From contig NZ_BRCF01000001.1 in the NCBI RefSeq assembly GCF_023707985.1, positions 245,967 to 309,966 of the forward strand: 64,000 nucleotides of DNA, written 5' to 3'. Below are positions 27,915-37,595 of this stretch, in pieces. A program made the translations under genes and the position numbers. This DNA comes from Sporosarcina sp. NCCP-2716 (GTDB taxonomy: Bacteria; Bacillota; Bacilli; Bacillales_A; Planococcaceae). How positions within the stretch are numbered: the stretch's first letter is position 1; every line of letters starts with the position of its first letter. Below the pieces are notes generated by a model that was given only the letters and a program-made list of their open reading frames with translations, had not been told where the DNA came from and searched no databases.

Positions 27915-29308
27915 AATCGAAAGAACTGACACCAAAAGAGATGATTGCCTTTTTAAACCGTTATATAGTCGGGCAGGATAAGGCGAAGCGGGCGGTATCA
28001 GTTGCGATCCGCAACCGGTATCGGCGGAACTTGCTGACGGACGAGGAAAAAAGCGAAGTCATCCCGAAAAACATCCTCATGATCGGACCGACGGGCGTCG
28101 GGAAGACGGAGATCGCGCGCCGGATCGCTAAACTCGTCGATGCGCCGTTCGTCAAAGTCGAAGCGACGAAGTTCACGGAAGTCGGATACGTCGGACGTGA
28201 TGTGGAATCGATGGTCCGCGACCTGGTTGAAACCGGGGTCCGCATCGTCAAGGACCAGCAGCGTGCGAAAGTGAAGGACCAGGCAGCTGTCCAGGCGGAA
28301 GAAAGGCTTGTCGAGCTCCTCGTCCCTTCGAAAAAGAAGAAAGTGCAAATGCAGAATCCATTCGAAATGCTGTTCGGCGGCCAGAAGAACGATCAGGACG
28401 GCGAAACGCAGGAAGAAGAAAACGACCGTCAGCTGAAACGGAGTGAAATCGCGGCTCTCCTGAAAGAAGGGAAGCTGGAAGAAGAGATGGTCACTGTTGA
28501 CGTCGAATCGCAGCAGCCGTCGATGTTTGACGCTCTGCAAGGTTCGGGAATGGAACAGATGGGATCCAACATGCAGGACGCACTATCTTCCTTGATGCCG
28601 AAACGGACCGTCTCCCGGAAGATGAAAGTGAAGGATGCAAGACGGGTTGTCGAAGCCGAGGAAGCGGATAAGCTGATCGACCACGACGAAATAGCGCGTC
28701 TCGCAGTGGAACTGACCGAACAGTCAGGGATCATCTTCATCGATGAGATGGATAAAATCGCAAGCAAAAGCGGTTCCGGCAATGCAGATGTCTCCCGTGA
28801 AGGCGTCCAGCGGGATATCCTTCCGATTGTCGAAGGCTCCACTGTGACTACGAAACACGGTTCGGTTCGGACCGATTACATCCTGTTCATCGGAGCAGGC
28901 GCTTTCCATATCGCTAAGCCATCCGATATCATCCCTGAGCTGCAGGGGCGGTTTCCGATACGCGTCGAGCTCGATAAACTGTCGAAAGAAGAATTTGTGC
29001 GCATCCTGAAAGAACCGGACTTCTCACTGATCCGTCAGTATGAGAAACTTCTGGCGACGGAAGACGTCCAGTTGGAGTTCACGGATGATGCAATCGACCG
29101 GATTGCGGAAATTGCGTTCGAGGTCAATGACAATACGGAAAACATCGGGGCGAGACGTCTCCATACGATTGTGGAGCGGCTGCTCGAAGAACTTTCCTTT
29201 GAAGCATCGGATATCGGGCCGACCAGCATCCGGATCACGCCTGCTTATGTGGATGAAAAGCTCGCCGGCATCGTCAAGGACAAAGATTTGTCACATTTCA
29301 TCCTGTAA
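27911..29308 (+). CDS. hslU: HslU (ClpY), ATPase subunit of the ClpYQ protease
   Basis: HslU unfolds substrates and feeds them to HslV. The 465-residue AAA+ protein has [15 protein letters not shown] near the start, Walker [14 protein letters not shown] (about 58-70), an inserted I domain (about 110-240) rich in charged residues, Walker [13 protein letters not shown] and the C-terminal sensor region up to KDLSHFIL, the tail that docks into HslV. ATG 27911 overlaps hslV. Confidence 0.97.
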   Translation: MKSKELTPKEMIAFLNRYIVGQDKAKRAVSVAIRNRYRRNLLTDEEKSEVIPKNILMIGPTGVGKTEIARRIAKLVDAPFVKVEATKFTEVGYVGRDVESMVRDLVETGVRIVKDQQRAKVKDQAAVQAEERLVELLVPSKKKKVQMQNPFEMLFGGQKNDQDGETQEEENDRQLKRSEIAALLKEGKLEEEMVTVDVESQQPSMFDALQGSGMEQMGSNMQDALSSLMPKRTVSRKMKVKDARRVVEAEEADKLIDHDEIARLAVELTEQSGIIFIDEMDKIASKSGSGNADVSREGVQRDILPIVEGSTVTTKHGSVRTDYILFIGAGAFHIAKPSDIIPELQGRFPIRVELDKLSKEEFVRILKEPDFSLIRQYEKLLATEDVQLEFTDDAIDRIAEIAFEVNDNTENIGARRLHTIVERLLEELSFEASDIGPTSIRITPAYVDEKLAGIVKDKDLSHFIL

Positions 29309-29339
29309 ATAAGCCAAAATAGTTTATTTAACAATTGAA

Positions 29340-29354
29340 AACCTTTAGAATATT
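29340..29354 (+). promoter_or_regulatory. Candidate CodY box upstream of codY
   Basis: The 15 bases match the CodY consensus AATTTTCWGAAAATT at 11 positions. They lie in the 80-base AT-rich gap between hslU and codY, 35 bases before the start codon. Such a degree of match is common by chance in AT-rich DNA, so autoregulation is only a suggestion. Confidence 0.3.
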
Positions 29355-29388
29355 CATATCAGTTACGTAACTCAAGGAGGAAAACATA

Positions 29389-30165
29389 ATGACACTGTTA
29401 GACAAAACGAGAAAGATCAACGCAATGCTGCAAGCGACTGCCGGAAAGCAAGTGAATTTCAAGCAGATGGCCGAGCAGCTCAGTGAAGTCATCGACTGTA
29501 ACGCCTTCATCGTCAGCCGTAAAGGGAAACTGCTGGGCCACGAAATCCACCATCAGATTGAAAACGAGCGGATGAAGCAAATGTTCGAGGATCGTAAATT
29601 CCCTGAAACGTACACGAACCAGTTGTTCAACATCCGGGAAACTTCCCAGAACATCGGCATCGACAGTGAATACACGGTATTCCCTGTTGAAAACAAAGAT
29701 CTGTTCAAAGAAGGCCTCACAACGATTGTTCCGATCATCGGCGGCGGCGACCGTCTCGGCACGCTGATCCTTGCACGCCTGAGTGAAGAGTTCAAAGAAG
29801 ATGACTTGATCCTCGCAGAATACGGGGCTACAGTGGTCGGTATGGAAATCCTCCGTGAAAAATCGGAAGAGATCGAGAAAGAAGCGCGCAGCAAAGCTGT
29901 CGTCCAGATGGCGATCAATTCACTGTCTTATAGTGAGCACGAAGCGATCGAGCACATTTTCAATGAACTGGACGGCAACGAAGGTCTGCTTGTCGCGTCC
30001 AAGATCGCTGACCGTGTCGGCATCACCCGTTCCGTCATCGTCAACGCGCTCCGCAAACTGGAAAGCGCGGGCGTCATTGAGTCACGTTCACTCGGTATGA
30101 AAGGGACGTACATCAAAGTGCTGAACAGCAAATTCCTTGAAGAACTCGAAAAACAAAAATCTTAA
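29389..30165 (+). CDS. codY: CodY, GTP- and branched-chain amino acid-sensing global regulator
   Basis: CodY represses many genes, including motility genes in B. subtilis, when GTP and isoleucine/valine/leucine are plentiful. The 258-residue protein has an N-terminal GAF domain (about 1-150) and a C-terminal winged helix-turn-helix with the recognition region [20 protein letters not shown] (about 201-220). The ribosome site AAGGAGG lies 7-8 bases before ATG 29389. It directly precedes the fla/che operon but is separated by a terminator. Confidence 0.98.
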   Translation: MTLLDKTRKINAMLQATAGKQVNFKQMAEQLSEVIDCNAFIVSRKGKLLGHEIHHQIENERMKQMFEDRKFPETYTNQLFNIRETSQNIGIDSEYTVFPVENKDLFKEGLTTIVPIIGGGDRLGTLILARLSEEFKEDDLILAEYGATVVGMEILREKSEEIEKEARSKAVVQMAINSLSYSEHEAIEHIFNELDGNEGLLVASKIADRVGITRSVIVNALRKLESAGVIESRSLGMKGTYIKVLNSKFLEELEKQKS

Positions 30166-30180
30166 TACGGTTTGTATTGA

Positions 30181-30218
30181 AAACGGACGAAAAGCGATTC
30201 CTGCTTTTCGTCCGTTTT
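30181..30218 (+). terminator. Terminator after codY
   Basis: AAACGGACGAAAAGC (30181-30195) pairs with GCTTTTCGTCCGTTT (30203-30217) as a 15-bp perfect stem with a short loop. It isolates the codY unit from the flagellar operon. Confidence 0.92.
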
Positions 30219-30514
30219 ATTTATTTCTTTTTGAAAAATATAATTGATTCCTGAGTATTCCGTTAAACAGGTTCAGCCGGTCTATAAGGGAAAGTGAAAA
30301 GAATACTACTAGAATGTTATGCGACCTTTTGACTAATTTTAAAGGAAAAGGTTTGGAAAACATGTGAATAAGTATAGAAACACACCCGATTTTTTCAAGG
30401 ATATGTATAGACAAAATGGTTCACAATCCGATACAATGGGAAGTAATTGTTGACTTTTAATAGATTATGTCGAATTTAATATATTTCGTAATAGACATAT
30501 AAGGAGGTAGGAAA
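30219..30514 (+). promoter_or_regulatory. fla/che upstream control region
   Basis: This AT-rich gap of about 300 bases contains no credible gene. Possible sigma-A promoters are TAGACA (30408-30413) with TACAAT (30433-30438) at a long 19-base spacing, and TTGACT (30451-30456) with TAATAT (30478-30483) at 21 bases. The first -10 is preceded by TCCGATAC (30428-30435), which is close to the sigma-D -10 box GCCGATAT, but I see no TAAA box at the right distance. CCTTTT (30325-30330) and AAAAGG (30346-30351) form a weak palindrome. The ribosome site AAGGAGGT lies just before flgB. Confidence 0.5.
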
Positions 30515-30907
30515 ATGGAGCTTTTTGGCGGTTCGATTTCCATGATTGAAAGAGGTCTGAACTTTTCAGCTGATAAGTCGAAAGCTATCGCGCAAAACGT
30601 GGCGAATGCTGACACACCGAATTACAAAGCGAAAACTGTCGACTTCAAGAGCTACCTGAACGAAGCGAAGGCGTCCCAGCCCGAAGCCTATCGGACAGAT
30701 AAGCGGCATCTCCCGTTCTCACCGTCTTCAGCCGGGACACCTGTCAGGACGTATGCGAATTTCCGGTTCAACCAGAACGGCAACGGGGTGGACATGGATA
30801 AGGAACAGGCGGACCTGGCTGCCAACCAAATCTACTATAGTGCACTTGTCGACAGGATGAGCAGCAAGTTCAATTCACTGAACAACGTCATTAAAGGAGG
30901 CCGCTGA
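30515..30907 (+). CDS. flgB: FlgB, flagellar basal-body rod protein
   Basis: FlgB is a proximal rod component at the base of the flagellum. The 130 residues carry the rod-family N-terminal pattern (AIAQNVANADTPNYKAKTVDF, about 24-44) and the C-terminal helix with NQIYYSALVDRMSSKFNSL. It is the first gene of the long fla/che operon and overlaps no neighbour; flgC starts two bases after its stop. Confidence 0.96.
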   Translation: MELFGGSISMIERGLNFSADKSKAIAQNVANADTPNYKAKTVDFKSYLNEAKASQPEAYRTDKRHLPFSPSSAGTPVRTYANFRFNQNGNGVDMDKEQADLAANQIYYSALVDRMSSKFNSLNNVIKGGR

Positions 30908-30909
30908 TC

Positions 30910-31371
30910 ATGTCGATTTTCCACGGAATGAATACGACAGCTTCTGCACTTACTGCACAGCGCCTGCGGATGGATGTGATTTCCTCCAACATGGCGAACA
31001 TCGATACGACACGCGGCAAGCTTGTTGACGGAGAGTGGCAGCCGTATGCAAGGAAGAGCGTCTCCCTACAGCCGAGACAGGGACAATTCTCCAATTTCCT
31101 CAACATCGCGATGGGGACCCGGGATCGGGGAGCGATCGGCAATGGCGTTGCTGTGTCGAAAATCACCGAAGACACGGAGACGCCGTTCAAGCAGGTGTTC
31201 GACCCGACGCATCCCGATGCGGACGAGGATGGCTATGTATCTATGCCAAACGTCGATCCACTGCGCGAAACGATTGACATGATGTCCGCAACCAGGTCCT
31301 ACGAAGCAAATATCACTGTGCTGAACTCCAACAAGGCGATGCTCATGAAGGCACTTGAAATCGGCAAATAA
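30910..31371 (+). CDS. flgC: FlgC, flagellar basal-body rod protein
   Basis: FlgC builds the proximal rod with FlgB. The 153-residue protein has the N-terminal rod motif (SALTAQRLRMDVISSNMANIDTT split over residues 10-33) and the C-terminal motif ATRSYEANITVLNSNKAML. The ribosome site AAAGGAGG lies at the end of flgB. Confidence 0.96.
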   Translation: MSIFHGMNTTASALTAQRLRMDVISSNMANIDTTRGKLVDGEWQPYARKSVSLQPRQGQFSNFLNIAMGTRDRGAIGNGVAVSKITEDTETPFKQVFDPTHPDADEDGYVSMPNVDPLRETIDMMSATRSYEANITVLNSNKAMLMKALEIGK

Positions 31372-31396
31372 TCCAATAGAAATCAGGTGAATGGAA

Positions 31397-31699
31397 ATGG
31401 CGATACACTCAATCATGGCCATGGGGCCGGCAATGACTCCGAGCACACCGAAAGCGGCACCGACCTCTTTCGATTCCCAGCAGAAATTCGGTACATATCT
31501 GAAAGAGGCCATACAGGAAGTGAATACTGCGCAAGTCCAGTCGGATGTCATGACGGACAAACTGGTGAGAGGCGAAGACGTCGACTTGCATAACGTCATG
31601 ATCGCCGCACAGAAAGCATCGGTCGCCCTGAGCGCGACGATGGAAGTGCGCAACAAAGTAGTCGAGGCATACCAGGAAGTCATGAGGATGCCTGTGTAA
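31397..31699 (+). CDS. fliE: FliE, flagellar hook-basal body complex protein
   Basis: FliE links the MS ring to the rod. The 100 residues end with the family signature LHNVMIAAQKASVALSATMEVRNKVVEAYQEVMRM (positions about 62-98). Two ATG codons are possible: 31391 abuts the ribosome site AGGTGA, so 31397, six bases from it, is preferred. Confidence 0.94.
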   Translation: MAIHSIMAMGPAMTPSTPKAAPTSFDSQQKFGTYLKEAIQEVNTAQVQSDVMTDKLVRGEDVDLHNVMIAAQKASVALSATMEVRNKVVEAYQEVMRMPV

Positions 31700-31762
31700 C
31701 AAAAATATAGCGTTGTTCTACTGAAAGCCATGCGGATAACGTCTGCCGACCGGAGGATCAGA

Positions 31763-33361
31763 ATGAAAGATAGATTGACAAAACTCATAAACGACATACG
31801 AACGTTCTGGTCGAACCGGACGAGAAAACAGAAAGTCCTGTATATCAGCACGACGGCTGCTGTCCTGATCGGAGCTGCCCTGCTGACGTTCTTCCTGTCA
31901 CGGACCGTCTACGTGCCGTTATACAAAGATCTCTCCCGGTCCGATATCGGCCGCATCAAGGAAGAACTGGATGCGCAGGCCGTCCCGAACCAGATCGCAC
32001 CCGGCGGCACGTCGATCCTCGTCCCGCAAGAACGCGTCGACGAACTGCTCGTATCGATCGAATCGCAGGGATTGGCGGACTCTGGAAGGATCGACTACTC
32101 GTTCTTCTCGGAGAACGCCGGATTCGGAACGACTGATAACGAATTCAATATGATCAAACTGGCGACGATGCAGAACGAACTCGCCAAGCTGATCACAGGG
32201 ATCGAAGGCGTGAAAGATGCAAAAGTGATGATCACGCTGCCGACGCAGGGAGTCTTCGTGAACGAGGACACGCAGGCGGCGACCGCTTCTGTCGTCTTGA
32301 AGACGGAACCCGGACAGCAATTCAGCGATGCGCAGATCAACGGACTTTATAACCTTATTTCCAAAAGTATTCCTAATCTCGCTCCTGAAGACATCGTCGT
32401 CATGAACCAATACTTCGAATACTACGACCTGAACCATGAAAAGAACCAGTTCGGCTCGAACGTCAGCGACCAGATGGCGATCAAGAAATCGATCGAACGC
32501 GATCTGCAGCGTCAGGTCCAGATGATGCTAGGCTCGATGATGGGACAGGACAAAGTCATCGTTTCCGTTACGACCGATATCGACTTCATGCAGGAAAAGC
32601 GTGAAGAGAACCTCGTGACGCCTGTCGATGAAGAAAGCAAAGAAGGCATCGCACTCAGCGTCCAGCGCATCACCGAAACATTCACGGGTGACGGAGCAGT
32701 GCCGGGCGGTGTACCGGAAGCTGAAGATCCAACGGACAACCGGACGACAGTCGTTGAAGGGAACACCGCGAACGGTGATTATGAACGAATCGAAGAGACG
32801 ATTAACAACGAAGTGAACCGCATCCGGAAAGATATTGTAGAAAGCCCGTACAAGATCCGTGACATCGGTCTGCAGGTCATGGTGGAGCCGCCGGTCGCTG
32901 ATGACCCGAACTCACTTGACCCGGGTGTGCAACAGGATATCGAACAGATCCTCGGGACGATTGTCCGGACGTCCATCGACAAAGTGTCCGCGGGTGAACT
33001 GACCGAAGAACAGCTTGCTGACAAGATCGCCGTATCCATCCAGCCGATCCGCGGCAAACAGGCGGACTTCTCGGAGAAACAGACGGTCATCCCTTGGTGG
33101 ATATACCTCGTCGGCGGCCTCCTGCTCATCGTCATCGTAGTGCTCGTCGTCCTCTATATGAGAAAGCGCAAGAGAGACAGCGAACTCGCCGAGCAGGAAG
33201 CGAGGGCGCTCGAAGAACAGCTGCAGGCGATCGAAGTGAGCGATATCAACGACGAAGTCGAGACGGAAGCTACAACACGCAGAAAACAGCTTGAAAAGAT
33301 GGCGAAAGACAAACCGGAGGAATTCGCGAAATTGCTCCGTACGTGGATAGCTGAGGACTAA
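31763..33361 (+). CDS. fliF: FliF, flagellar MS-ring protein
   Basis: FliF forms the membrane MS ring on which the export gate and the C ring are built. The 532-residue protein has a first membrane segment (about 25-45), the YscJ/FliF ring-building domains (VYVPLYKDLSRSDIGRIKEEL onward), a variable periplasmic segment and a second membrane helix near 440-465 (IPWWIYLVGGLLLIVIVVLVV spans it). The C-terminal helix (about 500-532) binds FliG. ATG 31763 follows CGGAGG by six bases; ATG 31730 in the same frame has no such site. Confidence 0.95.
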   Translation: MKDRLTKLINDIRTFWSNRTRKQKVLYISTTAAVLIGAALLTFFLSRTVYVPLYKDLSRSDIGRIKEELDAQAVPNQIAPGGTSILVPQERVDELLVSIESQGLADSGRIDYSFFSENAGFGTTDNEFNMIKLATMQNELAKLITGIEGVKDAKVMITLPTQGVFVNEDTQAATASVVLKTEPGQQFSDAQINGLYNLISKSIPNLAPEDIVVMNQYFEYYDLNHEKNQFGSNVSDQMAIKKSIERDLQRQVQMMLGSMMGQDKVIVSVTTDIDFMQEKREENLVTPVDEESKEGIALSVQRITETFTGDGAVPGGVPEAEDPTDNRTTVVEGNTANGDYERIEETINNEVNRIRKDIVESPYKIRDIGLQVMVEPPVADDPNSLDPGVQQDIEQILGTIVRTSIDKVSAGELTEEQLADKIAVSIQPIRGKQADFSEKQTVIPWWIYLVGGLLLIVIVVLVVLYMRKRKRDSELAEQEARALEEQLQAIEVSDINDEVETEATTRRKQLEKMAKDKPEEFAKLLRTWIAED

Positions 33362-33374
33362 GGAGAGATCAGTC

Positions 33375-34388
33375 ATGGTGAAAAAAGATAAAGAGATGTC
33401 GGGAAAGCAAAAGGCTGCACTTCTTTTGATATCCCTTGGTCCTGAAGTGTCGGCTTCCATCTATAAGCACTTGACGGAAGAGGAGATCGAGCGTCTGACC
33501 CTTGAGATTTCAGGGGTCCGCAAAGTCGAGTCCTCCGTGAAAGAGGAGATCATCGAGGAATTCCACAATATCGCGCTGGCGCAGGACTACATTTCCCAAG
33601 GGGGGATCGGCTACGCGAAGACGATCCTCGAGAAAGCGCTCGGCAAGGAGCATGCCCAGGCGGTCATCAACCGTCTGACATCGTCCCTGCAAGTGCGCCC
33701 GTTCGACTTTGCGCGCCGCACGGAACCGAGCCAGATCCTGAATTTCATCCAGAACGAGCATCCACAGACGATTGCGCTCATCCTTTCCTATCTGGAACCG
33801 GAACAGGCGGGGATGATCCTGTCCTCGCTGCCGCAGGAAGTGCAGGCGGATATCGCGAAACGGATTGCGACGATGGATTCGACATCGCCGGAAGTGATCA
33901 GCGAAATCGAAGCTGTCCTCGAACGCAAACTGTCCTCGACGGTCACTCAGGATTATACCGATACGGGCGGCGTCGATGCAGTGGTCGAAGTGCTGAATGG
34001 CGTCGATCGTGCGACCGAGAAAACGATCCTCGATGCGCTCGAAATCCAGGATCCGGAACTCGCAGAAGAGATCAAGAAGCGGATGTTCGTCTTCGAAGAT
34101 ATCATTACGCTCGACAACCGCTCCATCCAGCGTGTCATCCGCGATTGTGAAAACGAAGATCTCATCCTGTCGATGAAAGTTTCGAGCGAGGAAGTCAAAG
34201 AGATCCTGTTCAAGAACATGTCTTCCCGGATGGCGGAATCGTTCAAGGAAGAGATGGACGTCATGGGCCCGGTACGGCTGCGTGACGTGGAAGAAGCGCA
34301 GACCCGCATCGTCGGCACGATCCGCCGCCTGGAAGACGCAGGGGAGATCATCATTGCGCGCGGCGGAGGAGATGATGTGATTGTCTAA
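33375..34388 (+). CDS. fliG: FliG, flagellar motor switch protein
   Basis: FliG is the rotor component that contacts the stator and couples ion flow to torque. The 337-residue protein has three armadillo-like domains: N-terminal binding to FliF, the middle with the EHPQTIALILSYLEPEQAG motif (about 125-143), and the C-terminal torque helix with charged residues around DRSIQRVIRDCENEDL-like sequence near 245-262. It overlaps fliH by 8 bases. Confidence 0.97.
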   Translation: MVKKDKEMSGKQKAALLLISLGPEVSASIYKHLTEEEIERLTLEISGVRKVESSVKEEIIEEFHNIALAQDYISQGGIGYAKTILEKALGKEHAQAVINRLTSSLQVRPFDFARRTEPSQILNFIQNEHPQTIALILSYLEPEQAGMILSSLPQEVQADIAKRIATMDSTSPEVISEIEAVLERKLSSTVTQDYTDTGGVDAVVEVLNGVDRATEKTILDALEIQDPELAEEIKKRMFVFEDIITLDNRSIQRVIRDCENEDLILSMKVSSEEVKEILFKNMSSRMAESFKEEMDVMGPVRLRDVEEAQTRIVGTIRRLEDAGEIIIARGGGDDVIV

Positions 34389-35157
34389 CATTTACAGACC
34401 ACAGCCGAATCAGACGGCAGGCGTGAAGAAGATCGGCATCCGCCGTCTCGACACCCAGCCTGACATTACGGATACATCCGCACCGGCATCCCATGCAAGT
34501 CTTGCGGAAATCATCATGGAACGCGACCGGCTCATGGCCGAAGCGCGTACGCAGATCGAAGTCGAGCGCGCTGATTTGGAAAGGCTCCGCACAACAGCGC
34601 AGGATGACATCGAAGCGATGCATGCCGCGTGGGAGTCAGAAAAGGCCGAACTGCAGCAGCGGGCCTACGAAGAAGCATTCCAGGTCGGCTACGAAGAAGG
34701 TACGAAAAAGAGTATGTCGGACATGCAGGAAGCGGTCCGCAAAGCGAATGAAACGGTGCAGACCGCGCAGGAGAATGGGGAGGCCTACTTGGAATCACAG
34801 GAATGGCTGATCCTCGAGATTGCAATGAAATCAGCAGAGCGGATTCTCGGGCATCAGCTAGAGGACGAGCCGGAACTGTTCCTGTCGATCGTCAAACGCG
34901 GACTGAAAGAAGCGCGGGAAATGCGGGATATCAAAGTCTACGTTTCTCCGGACTGCTACAAACTCGTCTCGGACAGCCGGGAGGAGCTCGCTTCGATCTT
35001 CCCTCCGGATGTCCCGATGCTGCTGTTTGTGAATGATGAATTCGAAAATGATGAATGTTATATAGAAACGAATCACGGAAGGATCGTCGTCAGTGTTGAC
35101 GAACAGCTGAACGAATTGAAAGAGCGCCTTGTGGAATTACTCGAAAGCGAGGGCTGA
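34381..35157 (+). CDS. fliH: FliH, flagellar export ATPase regulator
   Basis: FliH binds and regulates FliI and links it to the C ring. The 258-residue protein has an N-terminal Pro/Gln-containing tail, a long charged coiled coil (about 40-130) and a C-terminal V-ATPase E-subunit-like domain (LILEIAMKSAERILGHQLEDEP and VSPDCYKLV). The start is TTG 34381 inside the end of fliG, after GGAGGAGATGATG. FliH sequences vary a lot; position between fliG and fliI supports the call. Confidence 0.93.
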   Translation: MSNIYRPQPNQTAGVKKIGIRRLDTQPDITDTSAPASHASLAEIIMERDRLMAEARTQIEVERADLERLRTTAQDDIEAMHAAWESEKAELQQRAYEEAFQVGYEEGTKKSMSDMQEAVRKANETVQTAQENGEAYLESQEWLILEIAMKSAERILGHQLEDEPELFLSIVKRGLKEAREMRDIKVYVSPDCYKLVSDSREELASIFPPDVPMLLFVNDEFENDECYIETNHGRIVVSVDEQLNELKERLVELLESEG

Positions 35158-35159
35158 TC

Positions 35160-36491
35160 ATGAAAAAAGCTGAAGAACTTTCTAAAAAAATCCCAACCTT
35201 GAAAACAATGAAAAAGTACGGACGTGTGGCACGTGTCGTCGGACTGATGATCGAGTCGAAAGGGCCCGAAAGTTCGATCGGTGACCTGTGCATCATCCAC
35301 TTGAACCCGTCCGATGACAATGACGCAAAAATCATGGCGGAAGTTGTCGGTTTCCGCGAGGAGATCGTCATGCTCATGCCGTATACGAATGTCACCGACA
35401 TTTCGAGCGGCTGCTTGGTCGAAGGGACGGGCAAGCCGCTCGAAGTGAAAGTGGGCATGAACCTGATCGGGAAAGTGCTCGATCCGATGGGCCGTCCGAT
35501 CGATCAGACGCAGCTTCCGAAAGGGCTAGCGACGGTCCGTACAGAACAGAACCCGCCGAACGTCCTGACGAGACCGACGATCAACGACAAGATTTCCGTC
35601 GGCGTTAAAGCGATCGACGGGATGCTGACAGTCGGCTCCGGTCAGCGAGTCGGGATCTTCGCAGGGTCCGGTGTCGGGAAAAGCACACTGCTCGGCATGA
35701 TCGCCCGCAATACGACAGCCGATATCAACGTCATCGCGCTGATCGGCGAACGGGGACGGGAAGTCCGTGAATTCATCGACCGCGACTTAGGTCCTGAAGG
35801 GCTGAGCCGGACGATCGTAGTGGCAGCGACCTCCGATCAGCCTGCACTCATGCGCATCAAGGGTGCGTTCACTGCAACCGCGATCGCCGAGTATTTCCGC
35901 AACAGAGGCATGAACGTCATGCTGATGATGGATTCCGTGACGCGGGTCGCGATGGCGCAGCGTGAAATCGGACTCGCTGTCGGAGAGCCGCCGGCAACGC
36001 GCGGCTACACGCCATCCGTCTTTGCGATCCTGCCGAAATTACTTGAACGGTCCGGAACGAACGAATTCGGCGCCATCACGGCGTTCTATACTGTTCTGGT
36101 CGACGGGGACGACATGAACGAACCGATCGCCGATGCCGTCCGCGGAATACTGGACGGCCACATCGTGCTCGACCGGACACTCGCCAACAAAGGGCAGTAC
36201 CCGGCCATCAACGTCCTGAAAAGCGTCAGCCGTCTCATGAACCATATTGCTGATGCGGAGCACGTGAAGGCAGCGGAAAAACTTCGCGAGCTGTATTATA
36301 CGTACGACAAATCGGAAGATCTGATCAACATCGGCGCCTACAAGAAAGGCACGTCACGGGAAATCGACCAGGCGATCGAATATGAGCCGCTCATCACGAA
36401 ATTCCTGAAGCAGAGCTACAAAGACAACATCACACTTGAAGAAAGTGTCGAAGAGCTCATCGCGCTCGCTCCAGGGGGCGGTCAGACGTGA
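35160..36491 (+). CDS. fliI: FliI, flagellum-specific export ATPase
   Basis: FliI powers entry of substrates into the flagellar export gate. The 443-residue protein is F1-beta-like: Walker A GIFAGSGVGKSTLLG (about 165-179), ALIGERGREVREFID, Walker B NVMLMMDSVTRVAMAQREIGLA and the P-loop ATPase signature PPATRGYTPSVF. The product starts two bases after fliH and overlaps fliJ by four bases. Confidence 0.97.
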   Translation: MKKAEELSKKIPTLKTMKKYGRVARVVGLMIESKGPESSIGDLCIIHLNPSDDNDAKIMAEVVGFREEIVMLMPYTNVTDISSGCLVEGTGKPLEVKVGMNLIGKVLDPMGRPIDQTQLPKGLATVRTEQNPPNVLTRPTINDKISVGVKAIDGMLTVGSGQRVGIFAGSGVGKSTLLGMIARNTTADINVIALIGERGREVREFIDRDLGPEGLSRTIVVAATSDQPALMRIKGAFTATAIAEYFRNRGMNVMLMMDSVTRVAMAQREIGLAVGEPPATRGYTPSVFAILPKLLERSGTNEFGAITAFYTVLVDGDDMNEPIADAVRGILDGHIVLDRTLANKGQYPAINVLKSVSRLMNHIADAEHVKAAEKLRELYYTYDKSEDLINIGAYKKGTSREIDQAIEYEPLITKFLKQSYKDNITLEESVEELIALAPGGGQT

Positions 36492-36940
36492 AACCGTATC
36501 AATACCGGTTTGAGAAAGTGCTGACGTACCGGGAACAGGAGAAGAACGAGACGGAATCCGCCTACAAGCAGTCGATCGAAGACTTCGAGACGATTGCGAC
36601 CGAACTGTATGGACTGCTGAAACGGAAAGAGACGGTGCTCGAACAGCAGCAGGAGAAGATGACTGTCGGATTCGCCGTGAACGAGATCCACCATTATGCC
36701 CGTTTCATTGAAAGTTTGGAAGCGAGAATCTCTTCCGTCCAGCAGCAGGTGATCCAGGCACGCAGCAAAATGACGTGGTTCGAGGAACAACTGCTCCAGA
36801 AGACGATAGAAGTGAAGAAATACGAAAAGATGCGGGAAAAAGATCGGGAAGTGTACCGGAAAGAGATGGAGCATGACGAAGCCGAGCGGCTGGATGAATT
36901 GGCCACGATGAAATTCCGCAAAAATGAAGATGGGTGGTAA
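36488..36940 (+). CDS. fliJ: FliJ, flagellar export chaperone
   Basis: FliJ is the central stalk of the FliI ATPase ring and a chaperone escort. The 150-residue protein is almost entirely an antiparallel coiled coil rich in Glu, Lys and Gln, beginning YQYRFEKVLTYREQEKNE, which is typical. The GTG start at 36488 overlaps the fliI stop. It overlaps or abuts ylxF. Confidence 0.93.
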   Translation: MKPYQYRFEKVLTYREQEKNETESAYKQSIEDFETIATELYGLLKRKETVLEQQQEKMTVGFAVNEIHHYARFIESLEARISSVQQQVIQARSKMTWFEEQLLQKTIEVKKYEKMREKDREVYRKEMEHDEAERLDELATMKFRKNEDGW

Positions 36941-36944
36941 GCCG

Positions 36945-37550
36945 GTGAAACGTAAAAAGGATAAACAGGACGATCCGTTCAAGGAAGAACGCCGGGCTGG
37001 CGGAATCTTTCAGCTGCTGTTGGCATGGTTCTTCATCCCGCTGATTTTTGCGGTCGCAGTTCTGCTGATCATCGCGAAAGTGGCCGACGTCGATGTTGTG
37101 GAGAAAGCGAAAGAATGGACATCATCCATCCCGGCGCTGGAAGAGAAGAAGCAGCAGAATTCAGCGAAAAAGGACGAACAGATTCTGGAAGAGCGGGCAG
37201 CCGCACTGAAAGAGGAAGTCAAGCAGAAAGAGCAGCAGCTGCTGGATATCCAGGAAGACTTGAAAAAGTCGAACGAAAAGAACGAAAAGCTGGTACTTGA
37301 GCAAGAGAGACTGAAAGCCCAGATCCTCGTGCTGCAGCGGACGAGCGACGAGAAGAAGAAGGATGTCGGCCAGATCGTCTCCACGTATGAAAAGATGTCA
37401 GCCAAGTCGTCAGCAGCCGTCATCTCGAAAATGGAGGAAGCGCAAGCGCTCCAATTACTCTCCCAGATGAAGGTCGATACCCTTGCAGCTGTCCTAGAAA
37501 AAATGTCTCCCGAAGATGCAGCGAAATATACTGCTCTTTTAGCCAAATGA
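36945..37550 (+). CDS. ylxF: YlxF, flagellar operon membrane protein with MgtE-N-like domain
   Basis: The protein has a basic N-terminus, one membrane helix (about 20-40 from GTG 36945), a long charged coiled coil (about 65-150) and a C-terminal domain resembling the MgtE N-terminal (FliG-like) fold (AQALQLLSQMKVDTLAAVLEKMSPEDAAKYTALLAK region). It occupies the ylxF position between fliJ and fliK. The family role is unclear; export or switch assembly is likely. GTG 36945 follows GGGTGG; ATG 36924, inside fliJ, is an alternative that adds seven residues. Confidence 0.88.
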   Translation: MKRKKDKQDDPFKEERRAGGIFQLLLAWFFIPLIFAVAVLLIIAKVADVDVVEKAKEWTSSIPALEEKKQQNSAKKDEQILEERAAALKEEVKQKEQQLLDIQEDLKKSNEKNEKLVLEQERLKAQILVLQRTSDEKKKDVGQIVSTYEKMSAKSSAAVISKMEEAQALQLLSQMKVDTLAAVLEKMSPEDAAKYTALLAK

Positions 37551-37595
37551 TGATATAATCATAAAGTAATAGATTTTAACTTCGGAGGTGAAAAA

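Noticed and set aside
30331..30356. CodY box in the fla/che control region
   Set aside because: The best alignment matches only 9 of 15 consensus positions, not above what AT-rich DNA gives by chance.
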